DNA of 54,030 nucleotides. Source: an uncultured Selenomonadales bacterium. GTDB lineage: Bacteria > Bacillota > Negativicutes > Acidaminococcales > Acidaminococcaceae. The position numbers were made by a program, and so were the translations under genes. The DNA is taken from positions 1-54,030 of the forward strand of contig ONEW01000013.1 of the NCBI GenBank assembly GCA_900316935.1, written 5' to 3'. Shown in pieces: positions 6,556 to 14,766 of the stretch. The notes beneath the pieces are model-generated. The model saw only the letters and a program-made list of their open reading frames with translations, had not been told where the DNA came from and ran no database searches. Positions within the stretch are counted from its first letter, which is position 1. Each line of letters starts with the position of its first letter.

Positions 6556-7410
6556 TTATTTGTCTTTCTCTGCTTCAATTTCCTTCAAAGATTTTCCATC
6601 CTTATTTTTCCATACTTTAGGACCACTGGCACTATACCCAAGGATAAAGTCGGCAGCGGCAGAGGAGCTGGAAAACAGCAAATCTTCGGTAGTTGTCCAG
6701 TCTTTGACTTTCTCTTCACTTATATATTTTTCCCTCAGTTTGACAATTCCCCCGCTGAGAGATTTTGCAGGTTTATCGTAGATCCTGGCCCCTTGTAAAA
6801 CGACGAAACCCTCCGGCGTCACTTTTCCCTTGGCATTTAATGCCCCTGAGGAAATATAAAGCAATTCATCAATAGGATTTCCGTTGACACCTTCCTGGAG
6901 CAATGGCTCAAGAACTTTATACCCTAATGCATTGACGACAATCTTAACATCATCAATGAATTCATCCATTACGGCATAATCAGATTCTTTTAGCACAGTA
7001 TTTTTATATGTGCTTTTCGTAAGGACCTTATACCGCTTACTTTTCTTGGCAATCTCCACCAGACGATTTTCCAGATAACGAATCAGTGCTTCATTTAAAT
7101 CCCGGCCAATAAAAATAACAGCTGTTGTCCAATAATACGGTTCATTATCCGTATCATAAGCCTGAAGGTGCTGAATCAGACGTACTTTCACATTTTCCGC
7201 TTCGCCAATGTAAACAGATTCAGTACCATCATCCTCTTTGCAGAACAGGAAATAAACTCCAGGCTGCTGGATATCCTGTCTGTTACAATTCTTTACTTCA
7301 ATACGGGGAATTTTAATTGCCTTGCCATTCCAGTTTGAGAGTTCAGCCGTGATGACACTGTCCGCAGTCCCGTTTACCAAGAAAAGCTCGATTGTTTTTC
7401 CGTATGCCAT
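6556..7410 (-). CDS. GIY-YIG nuclease with DUF4357 domain
   Basis: A 284-residue protein. Residues about 50-130 form a GIY-YIG fold: GVYFLF for the first strand, then VYIGEAENVKVRLIQH with the conserved Arg-containing helix and a downstream ENRLVE with the metal-binding Glu. The C-terminal part (about 205-275: GALNAKGKVTPEGFVVLQGA and further) fits DUF4357, a module common in proteins beside type I restriction systems. It starts 24 bases after the hsdR stop and is surely co-transcribed. Its role is unproven; candidates are accessory nuclease or regulator of the restriction system. Confidence 0.82.
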   Translation of the reverse strand: MAYGKTIELFLVNGTADSVITAELSNWNGKAIKIPRIEVKNCNRQDIQQPGVYFLFCKEDDGTESVYIGEAENVKVRLIQHLQAYDTDNEPYYWTTAVIFIGRDLNEALIRYLENRLVEIAKKSKRYKVLTKSTYKNTVLKESDYAVMDEFIDDVKIVVNALGYKVLEPLLQEGVNGNPIDELLYISSGALNAKGKVTPEGFVVLQGARIYDKPAKSLSGGIVKLREKYISEEKVKDWTTTEDLLFSSSSAAADFILGYSASGPKVWKNKDGKSLKEIEAEKDK

Positions 7411-7434
7411 TTTTATCTCCCGCTTTCTGGACTT

Positions 7435-10400
7435 TCAAGAGTGATACTCAACGCCCGGCTCTGCCGCTTTTTCCTTACCATAGGGCTCATATACATACAC
7501 ATTTTGCCCGCCAAACTTAGACGGAGCCACGTCCTCTAAACCATTATTGTCTGCCCACAACTCACATTGAGTCATTACCGTCTGTACTGCATCCTCTCTT
7601 CCTTCTGGTGGGTACTTATGATTTTTGAGCAGTCGCTTGATCATCATGCGCATTTTCGCTCTGGCACTGTCTCTCCTTTGCCAGTCTACAGTTTTGTTCC
7701 GACGCAACGTATCCGCCAGTTCTTTTGTCATCGCAATGAGTTCTTCGTTTTGATAAAAATCCTTAATGGCCCGGGGTTTTGTCAATGCATCATAAAAGGC
7801 CAGTTCCTCCGCTGTCAGTCCGAGCTTTTCCCCATCCTTCTGGGCATTTTGAATTTGTTTGGCCATATTCAAAAGTTCTTCAATAACCTGTTCATTGGTC
7901 AGCATCCCGTTCAAGTACCGGTTCATAGCTTGCTGCAGCATCTCGCTGAATTTTTTGGACTGCACTACATTTGTTCTTCTATAGACACTCACCTGATCGA
8001 CAATCAACTTTTTCAGCAGTTCAACGGCCAGATTTTTCTCTTTCATCTTGGAAATTTCCGTTAGAAATTTCGGATTGAACAAGGAGAAATCCTTTCCTGC
8101 ATCCTGGAAAAGATTCAAAACTCCTTCACTCTTGATGCTGGCTTTCAAAAGTTCATTGATACGGGCATTCATTTCCAGCAGAGAAATTTTCTTTCCGCCG
8201 CCCTGATTCATCAGTCTGCCCACCATCACCCGAACAGCTTCAAAGAAAGCGGCTTCTATCCGTTCCTTTTCAGTTGCACAAGAAGAACACAGCGATAAAG
8301 CCTGCTTCAACATCAAGGCTTCTTTCAGGAAGGTTTCTCTGTCTTCTTTCTTGTTTACGGCAAAAATAAAGTTCACAGCACCGCTGATAGCCTTAGAACG
8401 AGCCAAATTGCTGCCATTCAGGAAATCTGTATAATCGTAGCCGTAGAACAAATCCTGGCAAATGGAAAGCTTTTCCCTGAATTTCGGATAGGCAGCTTTG
8501 ACAATATCCATATTTCCATAATTCTTTTTATCACGGGCCGTGTAGTCATTCATGGCTTCTTTCAAAGCCGAAGCAATGCCTACATAGTCAACAATGAGCC
8601 CGCCTTCTTTATCCCCGAATACTCGATTTACCCGAGCAATGGCCTGCATCAGGTTGTACCCCTTCATGGGCTTGTAAATATACATGGTGGCCAGGGATGG
8701 CACATCAAAACCCGTCAGCCACATATCCACTACAATAGCAATTTTAAACGGGCTGCTATTATCTTTGAACTCTTTAGCCAGTTCATCCTTATGCTGTTTG
8801 TTCCCAATAATTTCAGCCCATTCTTCCGGGTCTTTATTGGATCCAGTCATGACGACTTTTACTTTTTCGGTCCAGTTGGGACGCAATTCCAGGATTTTCT
8901 GGTAAATCTTCATGGCAATGGGACGGGAATAAGCTACAATCATGGCTTTTCCTGTCAGCAAATGCTCCCGGTACTTTTCATAATGATCCAGAATATCCCT
9001 GACAAGAGAATCAATGGTTTTATCATTTCCCAGAATGACTTCCATTTGTCCCAGTTCTTTCTTGCTTCGTTCCACCACATAAGGATCGGCATTTTGCGCC
9101 ATAATGTCATATTCCTTATCAATCAAAGCAAGGGTTTTCTTGTCCAACTTTAATTTAATGACCCGGCTTTCATAGTACACAGGCCGCGTTGCGCCGTCCT
9201 CTACGGCTTGAGTCATATCATAGATATCAATATAATCCCCAAAGACTTCCCGGGTATTTCTGTCCTTCATGGCAATAGGGGTCCCCGTAAAGCCAATATA
9301 GGTCGCATGGGGCAGACTATTGCGGATAATGCGGGCTGTACCGATTTTGATTTCACCCGTCTTGGTATCGATTTTTTCTTTCAGGCCATATTGTCCCCGA
9401 TGGGCCTCATCTGCCATTACAATAATATTACGCCGTTCTGAGAGCGGTTCATCGGATTCTTCGAACTTCTGCATGGTGGTAAAGATAATCCCATTAGCCT
9501 TCCGACCTTCCAACAGCTCTTTTAAATTTTTCCGACTCCCTGCATGGATGGGATCCTGTCGAAGAAAATCTTTGCACTTGACAAATTGCCCATACAGCTG
9601 ATCGTCCAGGTCGTTTCTGTCTGTAATCACCACAATGGTAGGAGAATTCAGGACCTCCTGCAATAAATGAGCATAAAAGACCATGGACAAGGATTTGCCG
9701 CTACCCTGGGTATGCCAGAATACGCCGCCCTTGCCATCCGTAGCCATCCCTTTCTTCGTGGATTCAATGGCTTTCCGTACAGCAAAATATTGATGGTATC
9801 CGGCCAGAATCTTAAATTGTTTTACTCCCTCATTAGAGAAACAGATAAAATTCTTGATAATATCCAGCAAGCGCTGCTTTTCAACCATTCCTTCAAAAAA
9901 TGTATCAAACTGCGCATACTGGGTGTTCTCATAACTGCCGTCTTTGGTCTTCCATTCCATGAACCGATCTTCACCGGAAGTAATGGTTCCTGCCTTGGAA
10001 GTCAAATGGTCACTCATGACACAGATACAGTTATAGATAAACATGGACGGAATTTCATGCATATAATTTCGGATTTGTGTATATGCTTCCGATGCATCTA
10101 TTTCTTCCCGGGAAGGAGATTTGAGCTCCATCAGCACAACAGGCAGGCCGTTTAAAAACAGCAGGACGTCTGGGCGCTTTTCACTGTTTTCGATAAAGGT
10201 CCACTGGTTGGCAATAACAAAGGAGTTGTTGTCTGGATTTTTATAATCAACCAGATATACCAGATCGGACCGTTCTTCCCCATTGCACAGATAAGAAACT
10301 TCAATACCGTGTTGGATATAATCCATAAAAACGGCATTTTTCTGCACCAAATCAGCGTTGTCAAAGTTTTTCAGCTTAAACAGCGCCTCATGGATAGCAT

Positions 10401-10572
10401 TTTCCGGCATATCAGGATTGATCCGGCGTATAGAGTCTTCCAAATCCGTTTCATATAACGGACTTTGATAGTCTCGGTCTATATCCGGCCCATACACATG
10501 CTGATATCCCATACTTTGAAACAGTTCTATGATGGTATTTTCATAGTCCGCCTCTTTATAGGATTCTGACAT
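7435..10572 (-). CDS. hsdR: Type I restriction enzyme R subunit
   Basis: ATP-dependent translocase and endonuclease of the HsdRMS complex; it cuts unmethylated DNA far from the recognition site. At 1045 residues it is full length. The N-terminal nuclease core shows Asp135 in RPDVLLF and Glu149-Leu-Lys151 in MELKSPS. The helicase has Walker A TQGSGKS at 288-294, Walker B DEAH at 388-391, and TGTP and GFDVPSLATMYIYKP motifs further on. The C-terminal helical region contacts the methylase. It starts 77 bases after the hsdS stop, and the recombination repeat at 10629 lies in that gap, so inversion events do not touch hsdR itself. Confidence 0.96.
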   Translation of the reverse strand: MSESYKEADYENTIIELFQSMGYQHVYGPDIDRDYQSPLYETDLEDSIRRINPDMPENAIHEALFKLKNFDNADLVQKNAVFMDYIQHGIEVSYLCNGEERSDLVYLVDYKNPDNNSFVIANQWTFIENSEKRPDVLLFLNGLPVVLMELKSPSREEIDASEAYTQIRNYMHEIPSMFIYNCICVMSDHLTSKAGTITSGEDRFMEWKTKDGSYENTQYAQFDTFFEGMVEKQRLLDIIKNFICFSNEGVKQFKILAGYHQYFAVRKAIESTKKGMATDGKGGVFWHTQGSGKSLSMVFYAHLLQEVLNSPTIVVITDRNDLDDQLYGQFVKCKDFLRQDPIHAGSRKNLKELLEGRKANGIIFTTMQKFEESDEPLSERRNIIVMADEAHRGQYGLKEKIDTKTGEIKIGTARIIRNSLPHATYIGFTGTPIAMKDRNTREVFGDYIDIYDMTQAVEDGATRPVYYESRVIKLKLDKKTLALIDKEYDIMAQNADPYVVERSKKELGQMEVILGNDKTIDSLVRDILDHYEKYREHLLTGKAMIVAYSRPIAMKIYQKILELRPNWTEKVKVVMTGSNKDPEEWAEIIGNKQHKDELAKEFKDNSSPFKIAIVVDMWLTGFDVPSLATMYIYKPMKGYNLMQAIARVNRVFGDKEGGLIVDYVGIASALKEAMNDYTARDKKNYGNMDIVKAAYPKFREKLSICQDLFYGYDYTDFLNGSNLARSKAISGAVNFIFAVNKKEDRETFLKEALMLKQALSLCSSCATEKERIEAAFFEAVRVMVGRLMNQGGGKKISLLEMNARINELLKASIKSEGVLNLFQDAGKDFSLFNPKFLTEISKMKEKNLAVELLKKLIVDQVSVYRRTNVVQSKKFSEMLQQAMNRYLNGMLTNEQVIEELLNMAKQIQNAQKDGEKLGLTAEELAFYDALTKPRAIKDFYQNEELIAMTKELADTLRRNKTVDWQRRDSARAKMRMMIKRLLKNHKYPPEGREDAVQTVMTQCELWADNNGLEDVAPSKFGGQNVYVYEPYGKEKAAEPGVEYHS

Positions 10573-10628
10573 ATATTTTCAACTCCTCTACATATTGAAG
10601 TTTATCGTTTCACAGAAGATAAATAAAA

Positions 10629-10641
10629 AAACAAGAATTTA
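10629..10641 (+). repeat. hsdS recombination repeat 1
   Basis: Sequence AAACAAGAATTTA on the plus strand, just beyond the stop codon of the complete hsdS. It is inverted relative to the copy at 11313-11325. After inversion the upstream hsdS half would read N-K-N-L-V-T-D and stop. Confidence 0.8.
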
Positions 10642-11324
10642 GTAACGGATTAAAAATCTATGTTCGAAACATCAATTTCGCCGGAAATTAGTCTTGGCAG
10701 TAACAGATTACGGAGTGAAGAAAGCTTCTGATTCTCTTGCAAGTTTTGATTAATCAAATCATACATTGGTGTAACTAACGAACAAAACTCGGCTATAATC
10801 TCATTGGATGCAATTGGTATCTTGTATTCTAATGTTGTTGTAGGTGTTGTGCGCTGTCTACTGTTTGTTGATCCAGTTGTATGTGCACACATCCAATCAG
10901 AGAAAGATTGGCTATCGATTACCGAGAATAGGAAATCTTTATAGGTAGGCTTTTTTGCTTCAAAAACAATAAATTCTGTAGAACAAACAGCACTATCAGT
11001 CAAATATATTGGCCGCCAAATACGCTTCGTATCGGGATTGAGCTTTGAGGCAAGAACTGAGTTTTTCGTTAGTATGTATTTATTACTCTTCACATTGTCT
11101 GAACACTCGAAAACCGGGTAATGCTGCTCATCGAAAGAAGGTATGCTATAATGCTCAAGCATAACTCCAGGATTCTTTTGAGGGTTGAAGCTGTTTGTTT
11201 TTATTACAGCAATATCAGCGATTGTGCCATAGTGCCAACCAGAAGGCATTGAACTATTAAAAGGAATAAACTGTTCGAACCACGCACTGTACAATGTTTG
11301 AGCTTGCTGTTCTAAATTCTTGTT
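10630..11324. other. Invertible segment A: C-terminal half of hsdS
   Basis: Bounded by inverted 13-bp repeats and containing the second target-recognition half of the complete hsdS. In the present orientation hsdS is ON. Inversion would cut the protein to about 182 residues, because the other end supplies V-T-D and a stop codon. The orientation in this sequence is one state of a likely mixed population. Confidence 0.7.
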
Positions 11325-11849
11325 TATTCTATTATTCTCATTTATTTTCATCTGAATGTCATCAAGAATAGATACTATCTTCTGTTGCACATGAATGTCA
11401 GGTAATTTAATCTCAATATTTTCTATCATATTTTTAGTCAAAGCATTTCTGGTAGCGCCACTTGATGCAAGTTGAAGTAAATAAGGTTTTATAATTTGAA
11501 GAAAATATAAAAGATAACTGCTTAAAATTTTATTTTCATCAGGTCTAATAATAGCTACATGCTGATTTACTCGAGCAGGCAAAACGTTAACATTTATTTT
11601 ACAAGCACGGGCAACCGAATCTCCAGTAATGTTTAAAAGAACATCTTGTGCTTTCACTTCAACATTGCTTAACTTCTGTGCCTGCTGTTCATTTATATGA
11701 GCTAATCCATCATATGAAAATGTAAAATCTAGTACATTTTGACTTCTAATCAAAGAAATTCCCTTATCGCAATATGCATTTTTACCACCTCGCGGCGTTG
11801 CTCCACTACCAATTTTTAGACAAACATCTTTTAATTTATAAACCGCCAT
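10650..11849 (-). CDS. hsdS: Type I restriction specificity subunit (complete)
   Basis: The 399-residue S subunit has two target-recognition domains that choose the DNA sequence methylated and cut by the complex. Domain 1 spans roughly residues 1-150 (KLKDVCLKIGSGATP start) and ends in the helical region QQKIVSILDDIQMKINENN. The recombination repeat encodes N176-K-N-L. Domain 2 follows (SGWHYGTIADIAVIK) and ends in LRNLLLPRLISGEIDVSN. ATG 11849 has GAAAAGGGTGAGAAG upstream; a longer frame into the integrase gene is not used. It lies 13 bases after the recombinase stop codon, so recombinase, hsdS and hsdR form one unit. Confidence 0.93.
   Translation of the reverse strand: MAVYKLKDVCLKIGSGATPRGGKNAYCDKGISLIRSQNVLDFTFSYDGLAHINEQQAQKLSNVEVKAQDVLLNITGDSVARACKINVNVLPARVNQHVAIIRPDENKILSSYLLYFLQIIKPYLLQLASSGATRNALTKNMIENIEIKLPDIHVQQKIVSILDDIQMKINENNRINKNLEQQAQTLYSAWFEQFIPFNSSMPSGWHYGTIADIAVIKTNSFNPQKNPGVMLEHYSIPSFDEQHYPVFECSDNVKSNKYILTKNSVLASKLNPDTKRIWRPIYLTDSAVCSTEFIVFEAKKPTYKDFLFSVIDSQSFSDWMCAHTTGSTNSRQRTTPTTTLEYKIPIASNEIIAEFCSLVTPMYDLINQNLQENQKLSSLRNLLLPRLISGEIDVSNIDF
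11313..11325 (-). repeat. hsdS recombination repeat 2
   Basis: Minus-strand copy of AAACAAGAATTTA inside the complete hsdS, coding N-K-N-L at residues 176-179, exactly between the two target-recognition halves. Confidence 0.85.
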
Positions 11850-11862
11850 CTTCTCACCCTTT

Positions 11863-12843
11863 TCAGCCGATATACTTTTTATGAGCCAACTTAACATTAC
11901 TCTGTTTAACCATCGCATACTGCAAGGTTGTATCAATTCGTTTATGTCCAAGAAGCTGCTGCAGCTGTTCAATCGGCATTCCTTTATCAATCGCTTTGGT
12001 TGCAAGTGTTCGACGAAACTTATGCGGATGTACTTTTTCAATATTCAAGAGTTTCCCAATTTCTCGTACTCTCGATTCTACGCCTCCAATAGTCAGCCTG
12101 GAATATGGAGACTTTAATGTGACAAACAATGCCTCGCTGTCATCACTTCGACTGTCAAGATACTCCTGCAGATGAATCTTTGTACGAGCATCAAAATAGA
12201 TAATTCTTTCCTTATTCCCCTTACCAAGAACCTTACACTCACGCTCATTGAAATCCAAATCCCCCCGGTTCAAGCGTACCAGTTCACCTACACGCATTCC
12301 TGTGGACGCCAGCATGTCAATGAGCGCAAGGTCGCGCTTTTCTTTGCAGCTGTCACGCATCTTCTCCAACTCTTCATCAGAGTAGGTATCCTTTATGCTG
12401 CTTGTTGTCTTCACCTTGTGAATCCGGCGAATTGGACTTTTAATGAGATATTCCTCATCTTCAAGCCAAGAGAAAAAACTTGAAAGTATCCGGCGCACAT
12501 TATCAATAGTAACACGGCTGAGGTTATTCTGTTTCTGATAATTGGTCAAATACGACCGCAAATCTTCCGTCATAATATGCAAAACTTCTTTTTCAATCTT
12601 CTCCAGCATACGGTTGATGGTATGCTGATAATAATTCAGCGTTTTTTCAGAACATCCCTCAATCCGCTTCGCTTCAAGGAACTTTTGCAGTAGCTCATGG
12701 TTGCTTATTTCAAGTTTATTCGAATTCTCTTCCAGATACTTGCAAAGTACAGTTTCCAATGTGTGTTTCAGTTCTTGAATCTGAAAATTGTCCAACAGCG
12801 GCAACATGCGCTGCAGCACTTCCTGTTTAATAGTTTCTTTCAT
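11863..12843 (-). CDS. Tyrosine site-specific recombinase (hsdS invertase)
   Basis: A 326-residue integrase/Xer-like enzyme. An N-terminal SAM-like DNA-binding domain occupies about 45-135 (LLQKFLEAKRIEGCSEKTL onward). The catalytic set is complete: Arg184 in STGMRVGE, His274 and Arg277 in HPHKFRR, His300 in LLGHKRIDTT, and nucleophile Tyr309 in LQYA. It starts after AAGGAG. Its position between two hsdS half-gene cassettes and close to four short inverted repeats strongly suggests that it inverts hsdS segments, as described for recombinase-associated type I systems in other Firmicutes and Bacteroides. It could also be a relic of the island's own integration. Confidence 0.9.
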   Translation of the reverse strand: MKETIKQEVLQRMLPLLDNFQIQELKHTLETVLCKYLEENSNKLEISNHELLQKFLEAKRIEGCSEKTLNYYQHTINRMLEKIEKEVLHIMTEDLRSYLTNYQKQNNLSRVTIDNVRRILSSFFSWLEDEEYLIKSPIRRIHKVKTTSSIKDTYSDEELEKMRDSCKEKRDLALIDMLASTGMRVGELVRLNRGDLDFNERECKVLGKGNKERIIYFDARTKIHLQEYLDSRSDDSEALFVTLKSPYSRLTIGGVESRVREIGKLLNIEKVHPHKFRRTLATKAIDKGMPIEQLQQLLGHKRIDTTLQYAMVKQSNVKLAHKKYIG

Positions 12844-12942
12844 GCTGTCTGTTCTCCTTCCTTGATTTTCCAGAGAACGACATCAACGGCAGTTCTGTTG
12901 GTTATTTCTCCCGCCGTTGGTAGGAGTTTTCAACAAAGAAAT

Positions 12943-13543
12943 TTACAAATACATCTTCAAACGATGCTGTAATTTAACCAGGTCATTTATATCATTCAGC
13001 ACATGGATTCTTCGATGGCAATTGGGACACAAGGTCACCACATTATCGATACTGTCTTTTCCGCCCTCCGAAAGCCATTTTACATGATGACATTCAAGAT
13101 ACGGTTTTCCATATGAATCTAAAAATGGGGCCTCTGATTCACAAAGATCACATCGGCCATGGGCTCTACGTTTCGCATATGCCGCAATATAAGAATCTCG
13201 TTTATACGTTACTATAGAAATTTACGTTGAATTCCTTTTATGCGCAATCTTGCTTTGGCAATATTTTTCAGTTCATCATCGGACAACCCATCGGCTTTAT
13301 GTTCCAGTTCTTCAAAACTTTGAGGTTTAACCGGCCTGTTTTTAAACTGATCCGGATTGTCATTCACAATCATTTGGAAAATCTTGGTGTACGCGGTTTC
13401 ATCCAGAGACGTAACTACCCCATACTGACTTATTTTCTGTATCCCTTTAAATTCGCTATAAGGCAAAGGGGTTTTAAGGATAACAAGGTCATTTATTTGT
13501 GAGAAATAGTGCTTGCTGAAAAGCCTAATATAGATGCAGACAT
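12943..13543 (-). pseudogene. Broken HNH endonuclease
   Basis: ATG 13543 follows the good site GGAGGAATTGTT and starts SASILGFSASTISHK, then hits TAA. Shifting the frame gives NDLVILKTPLPYSEFKGI and a long middle part to RIKGIQRKFL, then TAG. Another shift gives a complete HNH domain: CDLCE, YLECHHVKWLSEGG, NVVTLCPNCHRRIH, with stop at 12943. Both breaks can be repaired by removing a TA dinucleotide (AAATAAATG and CTATAG). The Cys pairs and His residues of the nuclease core are intact, so the loss is recent. It lies between the recombinase and the silent cassette. Confidence 0.78.
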
Positions 13544-13572
13544 AACAATTCCTCCATTTTTAAAAATAGAAA

Positions 13573-13585
13573 AAACAAGAATTTA
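13573..13585 (+). repeat. hsdS recombination repeat 3
   Basis: Plus-strand copy of AAACAAGAATTTA at the 5' end of the silent hsdS cassette, in the same reading phase (N-K-N-L) as the other coding copies. Inverted relative to the copy at 14215-14227. Confidence 0.85.
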
Positions 13586-14209
13586 CAGTCTCAAGCCCAA
13601 GTTATCTATGACCATTTGATTTTAGAAAAGGCCGATAAGACATGGTCTGAGGGATTACTATCTGATATTGCGACTATTACGATGGGTCAATCTCCAAAGG
13701 GATCTAGTTATAATGAGAATGGTGTCGGAGCTGTTTTCTTTCAAGGAAGAGCAGAATTTGGTTTTCGTTTTCCAATTCGAAAACTTTATACAACGGATCC
13801 CAAGCGCATGGCGCAAGCGAATGATGTCCTAATGAGCGTCAGAGCACCGGTTGGTGATATTAATGTCGCATATGAAGATTGCTGTATTGGTCGAGGGCTC
13901 AGTTCTATACGATCAAAAGATAACCATCAGTCTTATGTACTTTATACAATGTTTAACCTTCGTAAGCAGATAGATATCTTCAATGGTGAAGGAACTGTTT
14001 TTGGAGCAATAAATCGAGATGCTTTGAATTCTATGCCGATTTCATTTCCTCCACTCAAGGTTATTGATCACTTTGAGGCTCTCGTTTCACCGATGGATGC
14101 CGCAATTCTAAATAATTATAAAGAAAGTGTCCGGCTGCAAACTATACGTGATAGCATGCTTCCAATGCTTATGTCTGGCGAGATTGACGTATCTAATATC
14201 GCTCTTTAA
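13574..14209 (+). CDS. Silent hsdS C-terminal half cassette
   Basis: An open frame on the plus strand, opposite to all neighbours, from the recombination repeat to TAA at 14207-14209. It encodes NKNLQSQAQVIYDHLILEKA, then a single target-recognition domain (WSEGLLSDIATITMGQSPKG onward), and ends LMSGEIDVSN like the complete HsdS. There is no start codon with a ribosome binding site at its beginning; a TTG at 13616 is the first possible start. It is thus a storage cassette that becomes expressed when inversion joins it to the hsdS N-half at 14766-14226, in frame. Its domain differs in sequence from the one in segment A. Confidence 0.85.
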   Translation, partial: NKNLQSQAQVIYDHLILEKADKTWSEGLLSDIATITMGQSPKGSSYNENGVGAVFFQGRAEFGFRFPIRKLYTTDPKRMAQANDVLMSVRAPVGDINVAYEDCCIGRGLSSIRSKDNHQSYVLYTMFNLRKQIDIFNGEGTVFGAINRDALNSMPISFPPLKVIDHFEALVSPMDAAILNNYKESVRLQTIRDSMLPMLMSGEIDVSNIAL

Positions 14210-14226
14210 ACGACTAAATTCTTGTT
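13574..14226. other. Invertible segment B, present in OFF orientation
   Basis: Bounded by repeats 3 and 4. As sequenced, the hsdS N-half that follows hsdM reads N-K-N-L-V-V and stops. Inversion would replace these last residues with the 212-codon cassette and yield an HsdS of about 392 residues. Both repeats place the codon AAC at the same offset, so the join is in frame. Confidence 0.75.
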
Positions 14227-14766
14227 TATTTCATTATTCAATTGTATTTTTTGATCTAACACTAATAATATTGATGTAATCCTTCTTTGTTCAACTATAG
14301 ATGGAAAAGATATTGGCATTCGTTTGAAATCTTTTAACACAATTCTTGGAATCGCCGAACCTGAACCATAGTTTTCACGCACATTTTGTCTGACCGATGG
14401 AGACCGTAGCGTATAGTAGAGGAACTCTGGTGTAATTATACTTTGATCTGGTCGAAGAATAGCTATTGACGATAAAAGAGCGGGGCGCTCAAGCTGTTTA
14501 TAAATAATGATGTCTTCAAAAAAACGAGCCCCATCTTTACCTACAAGAATATCATTTATTTCTGGGACGCATCCCTGTTTCTTCAAAAGATTATAATCAT
14601 TTTCACTGATTAGCTTGCATTTTGAAAAGTCCAGTCCATAGTCTGTAAAATCTTTTACAGAAGCCATATATTCTCCACTCTCAACACTTTTAGGACTGTT
14701 ATGGGCTCCATCTGTAATCAGCTGGCAAACATGTTCGAGAATTTCTGTTTTCCACTCAGATTTCAT
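14206..14766 (-). CDS. hsdS: Truncated HsdS, N-terminal half (switchable)
   Basis: The 186-residue product has one target-recognition domain (KTEILEHVCQLITDGAHNSP start, GSGSAIPRIVLKDFKRMPI near the end) and a helical spacer QRRITSILLVLDQKIQLNN, then stops just after the repeat-encoded N-K-N-L. It begins 11 bases inside the end of hsdM (ATG 14766), so translation is coupled. Half-size HsdS proteins can sometimes pair to give a working specificity unit; here the adjacent silent cassette shows that the full-length form arises by inversion instead. Confidence 0.88.
   Translation of the reverse strand: MKSEWKTEILEHVCQLITDGAHNSPKSVESGEYMASVKDFTDYGLDFSKCKLISENDYNLLKKQGCVPEINDILVGKDGARFFEDIIIYKQLERPALLSSIAILRPDQSIITPEFLYYTLRSPSVRQNVRENYGSGSAIPRIVLKDFKRMPISFPSIVEQRRITSILLVLDQKIQLNNEINKNLVV
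14215..14227 (-). repeat. hsdS recombination repeat 4
   Basis: Minus-strand copy of AAACAAGAATTTA at the 3' end of the hsdS N-half, eight bases before its present stop codon. Confidence 0.85.

Noticed and set aside
13612..14209. The plus-strand hsdS frame as an independently expressed gene.
   Set aside because: There is no ribosome binding site or promoter at its start; the open frame extends upstream without start codon to the recombination repeat, which fits a silent cassette.
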